From contig NZ_BAGF01000152.1 of assembly GCF_000308755.1 (NCBI RefSeq), forward strand, positions 124,001 through 188,000: DNA of 64,000 nucleotides, read 5' to 3'. The notes beneath the pieces are model-generated. The model saw only the letters and a list, made by a program, of their open reading frames with translations, was not told where the DNA came from and ran no database searches. Positions 7,884 to 16,332 of this stretch are shown in pieces. Source of the stretch: Nocardia pneumoniae NBRC 100136. GTDB taxonomy: Bacteria; Actinomycetota; Actinomycetes; Mycobacteriales; Mycobacteriaceae. Position numbers and translations under genes: made by a program. The stretch's first letter is position 1; each line of letters begins with the position of its first letter.

Positions 7884-9491
7884 ATGATTCGCTCGATCAT
7901 GCGCTCCGCGATCGCGGGGATCGCGGCAATCGGCCTCTCGACCGCGGGCGTTCCGGCGCCCGGTGTCGCGTCGGCGCCACCCACCGTGGTCGTGACCGGC
8001 GGCGAGATCTCCGGGTTCGCCGCGAATGGAGTCGTCGAGTATCTGGGTATCCCGTTTGCCGCACCCACCGGCGGCGACGCGCGATTCCGTCCCCCTCGGC
8101 CCCCGGCGCCGTGGCCCGGCGTCCGGCCTGCCGTCGGTCACGGTCCGCTGTGTCCGCAGAACGGATATCTGCCCGGCACACCTCCGATGGGGCCTACCAG
8201 CGAAGACTGCCTGACCATCGACCTCTACGTGCCCGAGGGCGCACGCGACGGAGATCTGCCGGTCATGGTGTTCTTCCACGGCGGCGGTTACGTCACCGGA
8301 TCCAACGGCCAATACGACGCGCCGTCCCGGATGGTCGCCGAAGGCGACGTCATCGTGGCGGTGCCCAATTACCGTCTCGGCCCGTTCGGATTCATGTCGT
8401 TACCGGAACTGGCCGAGGAGTCGGGCGGAGCCACCGGAACAGCCGGTATCCAGGACCAACAAGCCGCCCTGCGGTGGGTGCGCGACAACGCCGCCGCCTT
8501 CGGTGGCGATCCAGGCAACGTCACGATCTTCGGTGAATCGGCCGGTGGTGGAAGCGTCTGCACACATCTGGCCGCACCCGGCTCCGACGGCCTCTACCAC
8601 AAAGCCATCGTCCAAAGCGGATCCTGCGCCCAGTCGCCCCTGGTCCCCGGTAACCGCGAGGATGCCTTCGCGCGCTCGCAGCGCTACGCCGACAGCGTCG
8701 GATGCGGCGATCCCGCGACACAATTGGCGTGTTTGCGTGCACTGCCCGCCGCGAAACTCCTGGATTCGCCGACCGTCCAATTCGACGGGCCGATGCCCAT
8801 CTGGGTGCCCAGCATCGATGGTGTCGTCGTTACGCGCACACTCGACGTCGCACTGAAGGTGGACGAGCGGAAAATCCCCTTGATCATCGGAAGCAACAGC
8901 AACGAAGGGGCGTTGTTCGTCGCCGAATCCGACTACGCGCGCGGTCATATCCCGGATGCCGCAAGCTACGAACGCTATGTACGGCAATCATTCGGCGCCT
9001 ATGCCGACAGAGTCCTCGCCGAATACCCGGTCGAGCGCTATCCCGGACCCGCCGCCGCTCAATCCGCGGTCATCACCGACGGTCTGTTCGCCTGTCCGGC
9101 GCTGCTCACCAGCCGCGTGGCCAGCGGTACCGGACATCCCCTGTGGCAGTACGAATTCGACCAGGCGCCATTCGGCGACGCAGACCCCGTGCTGCCGGGC
9201 GCCTTCCATTCCGCCGAACTGCCCTACCTGTTCACCAGTCTGATGGGCGTGCCGATCCCGTGGACCGGCGCGTCCGATGCCTTCGCCCGGCAGATGCAGC
9301 GATGGTGGGCGACTTTCGCCCACACCGGCGACCCGAACGGACCTGGCTCGCCCCAATGGTCCGCGTGGCCGGAACCCGATGGTCCGAGCTCCGACGGCGC
9401 GGTGCTGGTCATGCGCGCGACCGGCAGCACCATGTCGCACGACTTCGCCGCCAGGCACAGGTGCGGATTCTGGTCCGAGCTTCCGGGCTGA
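7884..9491 (+). CDS. secreted type-B carboxylesterase
   Basis: A 535-residue carboxylesterase/lipase of the cholinesterase-like family. The N-terminus MIRSIMRSAIAGIAAIGLST and following residues form a signal peptide with a plausible cut near residue 31 (GVASA). The nucleophile is Ser219 in GESAGGGS, the acid is probably the Glu of SNSNEGALF, and the histidine is in FHSAELPYL. FFHGGGYVTG supplies the oxyanion hole. Cysteines such as PLCPQNG/EDCL could form the family's disulfides. GGAGGT lies upstream of the ATG. It starts 146 bp after the PKS on the same strand, so it may have its own promoter. A role in processing the PKS product is only a possibility. Confidence 0.88.
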   Translation: MIRSIMRSAIAGIAAIGLSTAGVPAPGVASAPPTVVVTGGEISGFAANGVVEYLGIPFAAPTGGDARFRPPRPPAPWPGVRPAVGHGPLCPQNGYLPGTPPMGPTSEDCLTIDLYVPEGARDGDLPVMVFFHGGGYVTGSNGQYDAPSRMVAEGDVIVAVPNYRLGPFGFMSLPELAEESGGATGTAGIQDQQAALRWVRDNAAAFGGDPGNVTIFGESAGGGSVCTHLAAPGSDGLYHKAIVQSGSCAQSPLVPGNREDAFARSQRYADSVGCGDPATQLACLRALPAAKLLDSPTVQFDGPMPIWVPSIDGVVVTRTLDVALKVDERKIPLIIGSNSNEGALFVAESDYARGHIPDAASYERYVRQSFGAYADRVLAEYPVERYPGPAAAQSAVITDGLFACPALLTSRVASGTGHPLWQYEFDQAPFGDADPVLPGAFHSAELPYLFTSLMGVPIPWTGASDAFARQMQRWWATFAHTGDPNGPGSPQWSAWPEPDGPSSDGAVLVMRATGSTMSHDFAARHRCGFWSELPG

Positions 9492-9515
9492 ATCCGCGCG
9501 CCACCGGGCCGCAGG

Positions 9516-9929
9516 TCATTCACCGACGCCGAGAGCGGTCAGTAACACCAGAACCACTGTCGTCACCGCGAAAACGCCGTGACCCGCGACGACCGCCACG
9601 GGAAAGTGGCTCTCGGCGGCCTCCTGCGTGCCGGATGCGGCTCGGTCGCGGTATACGGGCAGCCAGCGGGTGAACATGAACAAGCCGAGCAAGGCCACCG
9701 GGAGCAGGAGGATGAACGCCGTCCACGCGAGCGCGTCTTTGTCGGCGAAAAGATAGATGATCCACACGATCAAACCGGCGACGGCGAGGATGAAGTGACC
9801 GAAGACGACCGGCGGCGGCAGCTGCGTCGTCTCCGGTTGGCGGGTAGCACCTTTCGAGATCCAGGTGGTGAGCAGGACGAAACCGCCTGCCGCGGTCAGC
9901 AGCCAGGTGATCAATGCCGCGATGGCCAT
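9516..9929 (-). CDS. four-TM membrane protein
   Basis: A 137-residue integral membrane protein with about four hydrophobic helices: AALITWLLTAAGGFVLLT, VVFGHFILAVAGLIVWII, LAWTAFILLLPVALLGLF and a C-terminal helix ending LVLLTALGVGE. A charged loop with RWLPVYRDR sits before the last helix. AAAGGAA precedes the ATG. It lies 31 bp downstream of the DUF2231 gene on the same strand and is probably co-transcribed. Similar small proteins of unknown function accompany DUF2231 proteins in actinobacteria; no activity can be assigned. Confidence 0.7.
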   Translation of the reverse strand: MAIAALITWLLTAAGGFVLLTTWISKGATRQPETTQLPPPVVFGHFILAVAGLIVWIIYLFADKDALAWTAFILLLPVALLGLFMFTRWLPVYRDRAASGTQEAAESHFPVAVVAGHGVFAVTTVVLVLLTALGVGE

Positions 9930-9960
9930 GACGATTCCTTTCGGTCCGAACGACTAGGGA

Positions 9961-10473
9961 TCAGCGCTGGAAACCGGCGGTCTGGGTGGCCTCGTCGGCC
10001 ACGCGGACGCCGTAGTGGTAGGCGAGCTTTCCGCCGAGGAAGCCCGATACACCCAGCACCGCCAGACTCGCCGCGGACAGCAGCAGCGGGCCGAGGGCGA
10101 CCGGACCGCGCGGCCCGTCACCCGCCTGTCGCCACAGGAAATCGATCGCGAAGGCGACGGTGATGGCGAGGTTCAGGCTCATGTGCAGCAGACCCGTCCG
10201 GAACGCTCGGGTGCCGCTCGGGATGGCCAGCAGATCCAGGAACCCGATCGCCGCCGCGGCCAGTGCCCCCACCACTCCGATCGCGATCAGCCACAGCGCG
10301 CCTTCGGCGAGAAAATCCGGATCGTCCACGACCCGCGAGCCGATGTCGAACACCAGGCTGGCCACCCACGCGCCGATCGGCACGGTCACCAGGATCGGAT
10401 GGAACGGGTGTCCATATGGACCGGCCAGCAGCGCGCTCACCGGCCGCTTCGCCTGTTGTGGATCGCTGGTCAC
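9961..10473 (-). CDS. DUF2231 membrane protein
   Basis: A 170-residue membrane protein whose start region GPYGHPFHPILVTVPIGAW is the DUF2231 signature (PxHPxLVxxPIG). Helices then follow, including LWLIAIGVVGALAAAAIGFLD and a later GLLHMSLNLAITVAFAIDFL. DUF2231 helices carry conserved histidines, suggestive of redox or metal binding, but function is unproven. GTG 10473 is chosen because GGAGG stands five bases before it. A longer frame to 10554 adds 27 residues with no RBS and poor composition. It is probably the first gene of a pair with the four-TM protein. Confidence 0.8.
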   Translation of the reverse strand: MTSDPQQAKRPVSALLAGPYGHPFHPILVTVPIGAWVASLVFDIGSRVVDDPDFLAEGALWLIAIGVVGALAAAAIGFLDLLAIPSGTRAFRTGLLHMSLNLAITVAFAIDFLWRQAGDGPRGPVALGPLLLSAASLAVLGVSGFLGGKLAYHYGVRVADEATQTAGFQR

Positions 10474-10625
10474 GACAACCTCCGAACTGGGCGGGATGGT
10501 GCTTCGCGGTGCCGAACAACGTCTCGGCAATACCCACTGCCCCGCGGATATCACGATCGGCGTCGGCCCAGTTCGGCGGTGATCGTCAAGGCGCGACGTC
10601 AGCCGCTAGCGGACGGTCGGCGCGT

Positions 10626-10808
10626 TCATGCTCGCGGGTGGCGGGTGGTGGAACGGAAGGAGTTCCGCAACGGGACGGCGAGGATCGCGCAGGCCGCCAG
10701 CACGGAGAGCGCGAGCAACGTGACGGGTGGGACGCCGAGTGCGGCGAGTGCGGCGATGGCCGAGAGGAAAACGAGAACGTACTGGTGTGCGTGTCGCGCG
10801 AATGCCAT
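10626..10808 (-). CDS. small membrane protein (DUF2933-like)
   Basis: A 60-residue protein with one or two hydrophobic helices (QYVLVFLSAIAALAALGVPP and LLALSVLAACAILAVPL) and a basic C-tail. The pattern of an aromatic N-terminus, an ALAALGVP turn and a second helix with a cysteine resembles DUF2933 small proteins; this is a tentative match by eye. AAAGG lies six bases before the ATG, which supports real translation. Confidence 0.5.
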   Translation of the reverse strand: MAFARHAHQYVLVFLSAIAALAALGVPPVTLLALSVLAACAILAVPLRNSFRSTTRHPRA

Positions 10809-10861
10809 CGGATGCCTTTCATTCGAGACGAACGTCGGGGATCGGTGGCTGACCGCCAGCG

Positions 10862-11074
10862 TCAGTAGGCGAGGGGATAGTCCTCATCGGGAAGCGGGGT
10901 GAGAAAGGACTGCTCGATGCGGTCGGTGGTTTCGGCGGAGTCGAACGCGGCGCGAATGCGTTCGGCCAGCGGTGTGAGCGCGGTGGTGTCCAATCCGGTG
11001 TCCTGGTCGGTCGCGCAGACAAGGGTGTGTTGCTCGGCGTAGTCGGCGTCGTTGCTGGAGGGGATCGGGGCCAT
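10862..11074 (-). CDS. small acidic protein, 70 aa
   Basis: A 70-residue acidic protein starting MAPIPSSNDADYAEQ with a C-terminus FLTPLPDEDYPLAY. I do not recognise it. The start is set by a strong AAAGGAGATC element just upstream of ATG 11074; the longer frame to 11290 adds basic sequence with no RBS. No membrane segment or known motif is visible. It lies among small stress-type genes on the same strand. Confidence 0.55.
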   Translation of the reverse strand: MAPIPSSNDADYAEQHTLVCATDQDTGLDTTALTPLAERIRAAFDSAETTDRIEQSFLTPLPDEDYPLAY

Positions 11075-11339
11075 GACGGATCTCCTTTCGCTGTCGCTGC
11101 TGATCGGCCGGGATATCGAGCCGGGGAGGGGCCTGCTGCCTCCTCCCCGGCGAAAAAGAACGGCGTACCTGCATATGAGCCCGCGTAGCGATGCCGTCGT
11201 CCCTGCCATGCCACAGGTGTGGCGATGCGCGTAGAGCAGGTCGCACGCTGTGCTCGAATGCGCCAGGTACAGGGCCGGCGACGGCATCACGCGGAACTCG
11301 TTTCTAGCGGTCTGATGCGGGCATCACCTCGCTTTCCCT

Positions 11340-11639
11340 TCATCGCTCTGGTCGATTTGCAGCCCAACTGCGACTGCGTCCCTGCGGAGGACCACGCTGG
11401 GTAGCGCGCCCGGTCTCGGGGCGCCGGTCACGCGGCCCCAGCGGGTCCTGGACGGAGTGCGGGCCTTTCGCGCGACGCGGCCTCGGCGCCGGAATCCACC
11501 GGTGCGCGGGCCCCCGCATGCGTGCTCTGGCTTCGCACAGGATCGCATCGACCTCGGCGAACAGCTGTTCGAGATCGGGGTCGAGCAACCAGACGTCCAG
11601 GTCGTCGGGCGACTGCGAGCGCGGAACGAGACCGGTCAT
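11340..11639 (-). CDS. hypothetical protein downstream of hsp20
   Basis: A 99-residue protein. The first half is acidic (PDDLDVWLLDPDLEQLFAEV, then DAILCEARARM) and could form an amphipathic helix. The second half is basic and disordered (PAPRPRRAKGP and an arginine-rich tail). GGAGG is well placed before the ATG. It follows the Hsp20 gene after 25 bp, so the two are likely one transcript. The function is unknown, but a link to the chaperone is plausible from position only. Confidence 0.5.
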   Translation of the reverse strand: MTGLVPRSQSPDDLDVWLLDPDLEQLFAEVDAILCEARARMRGPAHRWIPAPRPRRAKGPHSVQDPLGPRDRRPETGRATQRGPPQGRSRSWAANRPER

Positions 11640-11664
11640 GACCTGCCTCCACTCGAGTCACGGG

Positions 11665-12084
11665 TCAGGCGTCGATCGCCTTGCGTCCGTCGCCGCGAGC
11701 GATTTCGATCCTGCGCGGCTTGGCCTTCTCCGCGAGCGGAATCGCGAGGCGGAGGACGCCGTCGCGATAGTCGGCGCGGACATGCTCGGTGTCGACATTG
11801 TCGCCCAGGAACAGCTCGCGGCTGAACTCCCCGCGTGGGCGTTCCGTGGCGACCATTTCCCGATTGACGCCGAGGTCCGGGCGGCGCGCCTGAACCGTCA
11901 CGACGCCTCCTTCGACCTCCAAGCCGAGGGAGTCCCGGTCGATACCGGGAGCGTCGATCTCGACCACGAACTGGTCACCCTCGCGCCAGGCGTCCATCGG
12001 CAGCACCGTCGGCCCCGCCGCCGTGCCGAACACCTGCTGCGTCAAGCGTTCCAGATCGCGGAACGGATCGGTGCGCATCAGCAT
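11665..12084 (-). CDS. Hsp20/alpha-crystallin small heat-shock protein
   Basis: A 139-residue small heat-shock chaperone. The N-terminus MLMRTDPFRDLERLTQQVFG is the usual actinobacterial form. The alpha-crystallin domain runs from about residue 35 (DAWREGDQFVVEIDAPGI) to AYRDGVLRLAIP-like sequence (ADYRDGVLRLAIPLAEKAKP). Such proteins hold unfolding proteins in an ATP-independent way. ATG 12084 is preferred: GGAGGT lies just before it, whereas the TTG at 12099 would put the RBS inside the gene. It is divergent from an SDR gene across a relatively AT-rich region holding two imperfect palindromes. Confidence 0.88.
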   Translation of the reverse strand: MLMRTDPFRDLERLTQQVFGTAAGPTVLPMDAWREGDQFVVEIDAPGIDRDSLGLEVEGGVVTVQARRPDLGVNREMVATERPRGEFSRELFLGDNVDTEHVRADYRDGVLRLAIPLAEKAKPRRIEIARGDGRKAIDA

Positions 12085-12099
12085 GGTCGTCACCTCCAA

Positions 12100-12151
12100 C
12101 TCACTCTATTCTGCATAGAACGAATCAGAAAACCTGTGCCAAATGACACAG
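12100..12151. promoter_or_regulatory. candidate operator/promoter region of hsp20
   Basis: An AT-richer stretch with two dyads: CTATTCTGCATAGAA near 12105-12119 and CTGTGCCAAATGACACAG at 12134-12151 (7-bp arms, one mismatch). Neither matches the HAIR (CTTGAGT-N7-ACTCAAG) or CIRCE consensus as I know them, so the controlling protein is unknown. Confidence 0.35.
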
Positions 12152-12254
12152 ATTTCTTATAGCACCAACCTTCGTCCGGCGCAAGAGTCCGGCCGGAAAA
12201 ATATCGCGACACCGGGGCGGGTGTGAGCCGTGGACGACCGGGTAGCCGCAGACC

Positions 12255-13082
12255 ATGCGTACGACAGCTCCCTTACCGGAGGATCGCGCGGGCGCGCCGC
12301 TGCGGGCCGTGGTCACCGGAAGCGACTCCGGTATCGGCGCGGCGGTCGCGGTCGCCCTCGCGGGCGGTGGAACCGATGTCGGGCTCACCTTCCACAGCGA
12401 CCGGGAGGGGGTCGAGAACACCGCCGCGCAGGTGCGCGAACGAGGCATGACCGCCGCGATCCGCCAGCTCGATCTGGCGGATCTGCCGACCGCCGCCGCC
12501 GTGATCGATGAACTGGCCGACGAACTCGGCGGTCTCGACGTCTTGGTGAACTGTGCCGGGACCGGCTCGGCCCAGAAGGTCATGGACATGGACTTCGACA
12601 CCTGGCGGCACGTCCTGTCGGTCGACCTCGACGGTGCGTTCCTCTGTGCGCAGCGCGCCGCCCGGCACATGATCGCCGCGGGCAGAGGCGGGCGGATCAT
12701 CAACATCACCAGCGTGCACGAGCACGCGCCCCGGGTCGGCGCCGCGCCGTACTGCGCGGCCAAGGCGGGACTCGGGGCGTTGACCAAAGTGCTGGCGCTG
12801 GAACTGGCCGAACACGACATCACCGTGAATTCGGTGGCGCCGGGCGAGATCTCGACACCGATGACCGGTCAAGAAGATGTCGATCCGCGCGAGCAGTATC
12901 GGCCTGGAGTGCCGCTGGGCCGCACCGGTCACGCCAAGGAGGTCGCCGCCGTGGTGGCGTTCCTCGCCACACCGGCCGCAGGCTACGTCACCGGCGCCTC
13001 GTATGTCGTCGACGGAGGAATGCTCCTGATGGGCCCGCAGGCCAGCACTCTGCTGCCGGACGAGAAGTGGCGAACGCCTTAG
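12255..13082 (+). CDS. short-chain dehydrogenase/reductase
   Basis: A 275-residue classical SDR. It has the cofactor motif TGSDSGIG (TGxxxGxG), VNCAGTG, catalytic Tyr166 and Lys170 (PYCAAKAG) and a serine in ITSVHEHAP. The C-terminal SYVVDGGMLLMGP is like glucose-1-dehydrogenase-type SDRs. The N-terminus carries about 18 residues before the Rossmann strand. No strong RBS is visible before ATG 12255. It is divergent from hsp20, and the substrate cannot be told. Confidence 0.85.
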   Translation: MRTTAPLPEDRAGAPLRAVVTGSDSGIGAAVAVALAGGGTDVGLTFHSDREGVENTAAQVRERGMTAAIRQLDLADLPTAAAVIDELADELGGLDVLVNCAGTGSAQKVMDMDFDTWRHVLSVDLDGAFLCAQRAARHMIAAGRGGRIINITSVHEHAPRVGAAPYCAAKAGLGALTKVLALELAEHDITVNSVAPGEISTPMTGQEDVDPREQYRPGVPLGRTGHAKEVAAVVAFLATPAAGYVTGASYVVDGGMLLMGPQASTLLPDEKWRTP

Positions 13083-13287
13083 CTTTACGCCGGGGTCGGG
13101 ATACGCGACCCGAGATCGGACGGCGGAGCCGAGCGACGGACAGGTGAAACCGGTTCATCGCACCCCGGTGCGGAAGGTCCGGTGGCATGATCGTGCTACC
13201 GGGCCGAGCAGGAGCGTGTGCCCCAGACGCCCGCGCGTGCGGGACTACACTGATAGCCCCAGTAGGAGCTAGGAGCACACTCACGCG

Positions 13288-13974
13288 ATGGACGAATCGG
13301 GCGAACCGATCGTGGACACGGCCGAAGGAACGGTAGCCCGGGTGGTGGGGGCGGGCACGCCCCAAACCGCGGGAGGCTTCCGGTTCTGGTTCGGCGATCA
13401 GCGGTGGGAATGGTCGGACGAAGTCGCCGCGATGCACGGCTACGCGCCGGACTCGGTGACGCCGACGACGGAGTTGTTGCTCGCGCACAAGCATCCCGAG
13501 GACCGCGAGCATGTCGCCGAGGCGATCGAGAAGTCGGTCCGCAACGCCGAACCGTTCTGCAGCCGCCACCGCATCATCGACACCGGCGGGTCGGTGCATC
13601 ACGTCATCGTGCTCGGCGACACCATGACCGACAAGGACGGCACCGTGGTCGGCACCGCGGGGTACTACATCGATCTGACCGCCACCATCGCCGAGGAACG
13701 TCAGGACCTGCTCGACGACACGCTGCCGAAACTGGTCGAGTCGCGCGCGCTGATCGAGCAAGCCAAGGGCGTGCTGATGCGCGTGTATCGGATCAACGCC
13801 GACCAGGCGTTTCACGTGCTGCAATGGCGTTCGCAGGAAACCAACGTCAAGCTTCGTGACCTGGCCGCGCAGATCATCGCCGAGATCGACCGCATCCCCC
13901 CGGCGCCACCGCAGGTGCAGACCGCCTTCGACCACCTGCTGCTCACCGTCCACGAGCGCGTTCCGAAGCGGTGA
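13288..13974 (+). CDS. PAS-ANTAR domain regulator
   Basis: A 228-residue protein. Residues about 30-130 form a PAS sensor fold (GFRFWFGDQRWEWSDEVAAM, later HRIIDTGGSVHHVIVLGDT). The C-terminus is an ANTAR RNA-binding domain with the hallmark SRALIEQAKGVLMRVYRINA and AFHVLQWRSQETNVKLRDLA. ANTAR proteins bind tandem stem-loops and antiterminate transcription; this PAS-ANTAR arrangement is common in mycobacteria and nocardiae. The signal sensed is unknown. The nearest AGGAG is about a dozen bases before the ATG. Confidence 0.88.
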   Translation: MDESGEPIVDTAEGTVARVVGAGTPQTAGGFRFWFGDQRWEWSDEVAAMHGYAPDSVTPTTELLLAHKHPEDREHVAEAIEKSVRNAEPFCSRHRIIDTGGSVHHVIVLGDTMTDKDGTVVGTAGYYIDLTATIAEERQDLLDDTLPKLVESRALIEQAKGVLMRVYRINADQAFHVLQWRSQETNVKLRDLAAQIIAEIDRIPPAPPQVQTAFDHLLLTVHERVPKR

Positions 13975-14005
13975 CGCTCGGCGATCCGATCGCCGAGCGC
14001 CGGAC

Positions 14006-15082
14006 TCACCGGTGCCGCAGCAGCGCGCCGACGCCGTCGCGCAGCGCGGTCGCGTCGTCCACCACGGTGATCGCGGCGTCGGTCGCCAAGGCGGCCACCG
14101 GCAGCGCCTCGTCGGCACGGCGCATCTCGCCCGCCGTGGTGTCCGTCGGGGGGCCGATCAACGGGTTCGGTGTGGTCCCGGCCAGGACCAGCCGGTCGCC
14201 CAGCGCTCCGCGGTGCAGCAGCATCCGTTCCACGTTGGCCGCACGCAGGGCGTTGGAGGTTCCGGCGAGCCCGTTCACCGCCAAGCCGTCCGGACGCCCG
14301 AGCTCGGCGGCGAAGCGGTCGAGCACCTGCCTGCGCCGGTCGGTCGCGACCCGGCGCAGGATCTCGCGTACTTCGGCGTCGAGCGCTTTCGGATCGGAAT
14401 TCGGTGCCAGCGTGCCGGATTCGGCCTCGATGACCTCCCGTCCCCCCGCGCCGATCTCCGCGCGCAACTCCGAGCGGGCCTGCACTTCTCCGGCGAGCAC
14501 GATGACGTCCGCGTGCACCGTGTCGGCCAGGCGGTCCACCTCATGGGCGAATTCGCGGATATTGCGCCGGGTGGTGTTCTCGACTCGCTGCTGAATCGTG
14601 CGATGGGACCAGCCGCCGCGGCGGACCTTGTGCACCGGATGATCGGCCCCGCGCAGGGCCTCGCCGAATTCGGCGCCGTGCTCGTCGAGCGAGTAGAGCT
14701 CCGAGCCCACCCGGTCCACGACCGCGACCACGTGCGGTATCTGTTCGGACTCGATCTCGATCAGCGGCAGCAGGTAGGGCAGCGGCGATACCCGGACGGT
14801 CTCGGCGTCCGGCGGGCTCGGCAGTCGCTCGTCGGCGAGCACCTCGGTCTCGTCGGCGATGAGCAGTCTGCCGCACCGTCCCTGCATCGGGGGATGCCGT
14901 TCGATCTCCTGGGCGAGCAGCCTGCGGATCCGGGGCCGCGCTCCGCTGCTCTCCAGTTTGGCGTCGATCGAACTCCACCGCAGCTCGAGTTGACGCGCCG
15001 CGTCTTCGGTGTCGTGTGAACTGTCGAAACAGACCGATGCGAAGGGGCCGTGCTTTTCGATTATCCGCCGAAGGTCGGCCAT
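14006..15082 (-). CDS. Rv2629-like (Vms1/eRF1-fold) protein
   Basis: A 358-residue protein. The N-terminus DLRRIIEKHGPFASVCFDSS and the middle PHVVAVVDRVGSELYSLD match the family of M. tuberculosis Rv2629, a hypoxia/DosR-regulon protein. That family is assigned to the Vms1/Ankzf1-type eRF1-like peptidyl-tRNA hydrolase fold. The region after about residue 170 (RVENTTRRNIREFAHEVDRL) is a long helical segment. ATG 15082 is chosen because AGGTGAT precedes it; GTG 15091 is an alternative. Hydrolase activity on ribosomes is known only by analogy. It stands near Hsp20, KGG and PAS-ANTAR genes, which suits a stress role. Confidence 0.75.
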   Translation of the reverse strand: MADLRRIIEKHGPFASVCFDSSHDTEDAARQLELRWSSIDAKLESSGARPRIRRLLAQEIERHPPMQGRCGRLLIADETEVLADERLPSPPDAETVRVSPLPYLLPLIEIESEQIPHVVAVVDRVGSELYSLDEHGAEFGEALRGADHPVHKVRRGGWSHRTIQQRVENTTRRNIREFAHEVDRLADTVHADVIVLAGEVQARSELRAEIGAGGREVIEAESGTLAPNSDPKALDAEVREILRRVATDRRRQVLDRFAAELGRPDGLAVNGLAGTSNALRAANVERMLLHRGALGDRLVLAGTTPNPLIGPPTDTTAGEMRRADEALPVAALATDAAITVVDDATALRDGVGALLRHR

Positions 15083-15400
15083 CGGTATCACCTGTTTTCC
15101 CTTAGCGCACGAATATGCTCGCCGCTGATGCGCGCCTCCGAGGCGCGGAGCCGCGGTGGTTCGCCACCAGCGGGACGCTGGACGAGTACCCGCGTATCCG
15201 GGGGCGAATCAGCGCTCGTCCGTGCAGGCACGAGCGTGTTCCGTGCCACACTCACGCCGCCGTACCGGTTGTGCGCGAACGGTTTTCGCAGAAATTTCGG
15301 CTTCGCGACGATTGGTCGGGATCGCTTCGGGTAGCGCTGTCGGTGTGGCCGTCGCCGACGGTCACCGATTTGGTACCAACGCACCGAAGGAGGATCCACG
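15083..15400. other. 318-bp intergenic region
   Basis: No gene is seen here. It separates the divergent Rv2629-like and KGG genes and must hold both promoters. I found no strong dyad, only the KGG-gene RBS (AAGGAGG) at its right end. Confidence 0.35.
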
Positions 15401-15601
15401 ATGCCTGACCCGAAGAACCCTGGTCAGTTCGGCAACCGTTCGGATACCGAGGAGCAGGCGCGTCGTGGCGGCCAGGCCAGCACCGGTAGTTTCGGCGAGA
15501 GCAACTCGGCCGATCCCCGTGCGGCCGGGCGTAAGGGCGCGGAAGCACAGCCGACCGAGGCGAAGGTCCGCGGAGGCGAGCACAGCCGCGCCGGTCGCTG
15601 A
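15401..15601 (+). CDS. KGG-repeat stress-type small protein
   Basis: A 66-residue very hydrophilic protein, MPDPKNPGQFGNRSDTEEQA followed by RRGGQAS, AAGRKGAEA and KVRGGEH. These resemble the KGG repeats (G-[RK]-KGG) of stress-induced small proteins such as E. coli YciG-type proteins. It is probably disordered. AAGGAGGATC sits directly before the ATG. A terminator-like hairpin follows the stop, so it looks monocistronic. Confidence 0.7.
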   Translation: MPDPKNPGQFGNRSDTEEQARRGGQASTGSFGESNSADPRAAGRKGAEAQPTEAKVRGGEHSRAGR

Positions 15602-15614
15602 CGCCAAGAGCTCG

Positions 15615-15647
15615 AAGGGCCGGGTGGCGCGTGGCCGCCCGGCCCTT
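15615..15647 (+). terminator. hairpin after the KGG gene
   Basis: A perfect 10-bp inverted repeat AAGGGCCGGG/CCCGGCCCTT with a 13-nt loop, starting 13 bases after the KGG-gene stop and followed by a pyrimidine-rich run (CTCCCC). It is a plausible intrinsic terminator. Confidence 0.6.
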
Positions 15648-15928
15648 CTCCCCGCGGTCGAGTGAGGATTTCTGCTGGTCGAGTGCCCCGGAGCGGGACC
15701 GGGTGCCCTGCGGCGGCACCTGTCGAAAACCGGAAAGATCGGTTTGTTCTGCCTTCCGCGTGGTAATGGTTGTATATATCGGACCGACAGTGCGGTCGTC
15801 CGAACCACGGGCGAGGAACCCGCGCTGCTCGACGACCAGCCGATTCGAAGCGATCCGTCGCGAACCACCGGCGCCGCGCGAACACGAGGGCCCTCCGCAC
15901 ATACAGCTCAGCGCAGAGGAACGTCATC

Positions 15929-16087
15929 GTGATCGAGAAACCCAAAGCGCGCGTCGCAGACGACGACGATCGAGATCCCATCGTGTGGCCCGACCCCAGC
16001 CCGTTGAGCGGTTGGTGGGCCGAGGTCATGGCCCACCGCCGCATCACCCGCCCGCGAACCCCGACCTCCGACCCGATCCGCAACTGA
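15929..16087 (+). CDS. possible small protein, 52 aa
   Basis: A possible 52-residue protein starting at GTG 15929 after AGAGGAA: it reads MIEKPKARVADDDDRDPIVW, then PDPSPLSGWWAEVMAHRRI. The acidic run and WWAEVMAHRR look like protein and third positions are G/C-biased, but the gene is short and unrecognised. The stretch 15648-15928 before it holds nothing else I can support. Confidence 0.35.
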   Translation: MIEKPKARVADDDDRDPIVWPDPSPLSGWWAEVMAHRRITRPRTPTSDPIRN

Positions 16088-16332
16088 TCCGGCCCGGCGC
16101 GACCCTCGCTGATGGATGTGCTGGTCAGCGGGGCTGCTGGGCGTGTCCCAGTCCGTCGAGCGCCACTCTGAAGACGAACACCGCGGTGCCGGTCGGGTAG
16201 GGCGCGCACGTCATCGGAATGTCGGATGACCGGTACGTCGACGTAGACCGAATCGGCGAAGGCCCAGCGTGCCAACGAGTTTGGCGTCTGCTTGAATGGG
16301 AGATCACATTCGGCGGAGGACACGGGGGCGTC

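Noticed and set aside
11052..11234. 60-codon plus-strand frame
   Set aside because: Overlaps the strong RBS and start of the opposite-strand 70-aa gene and has shadow-like composition.
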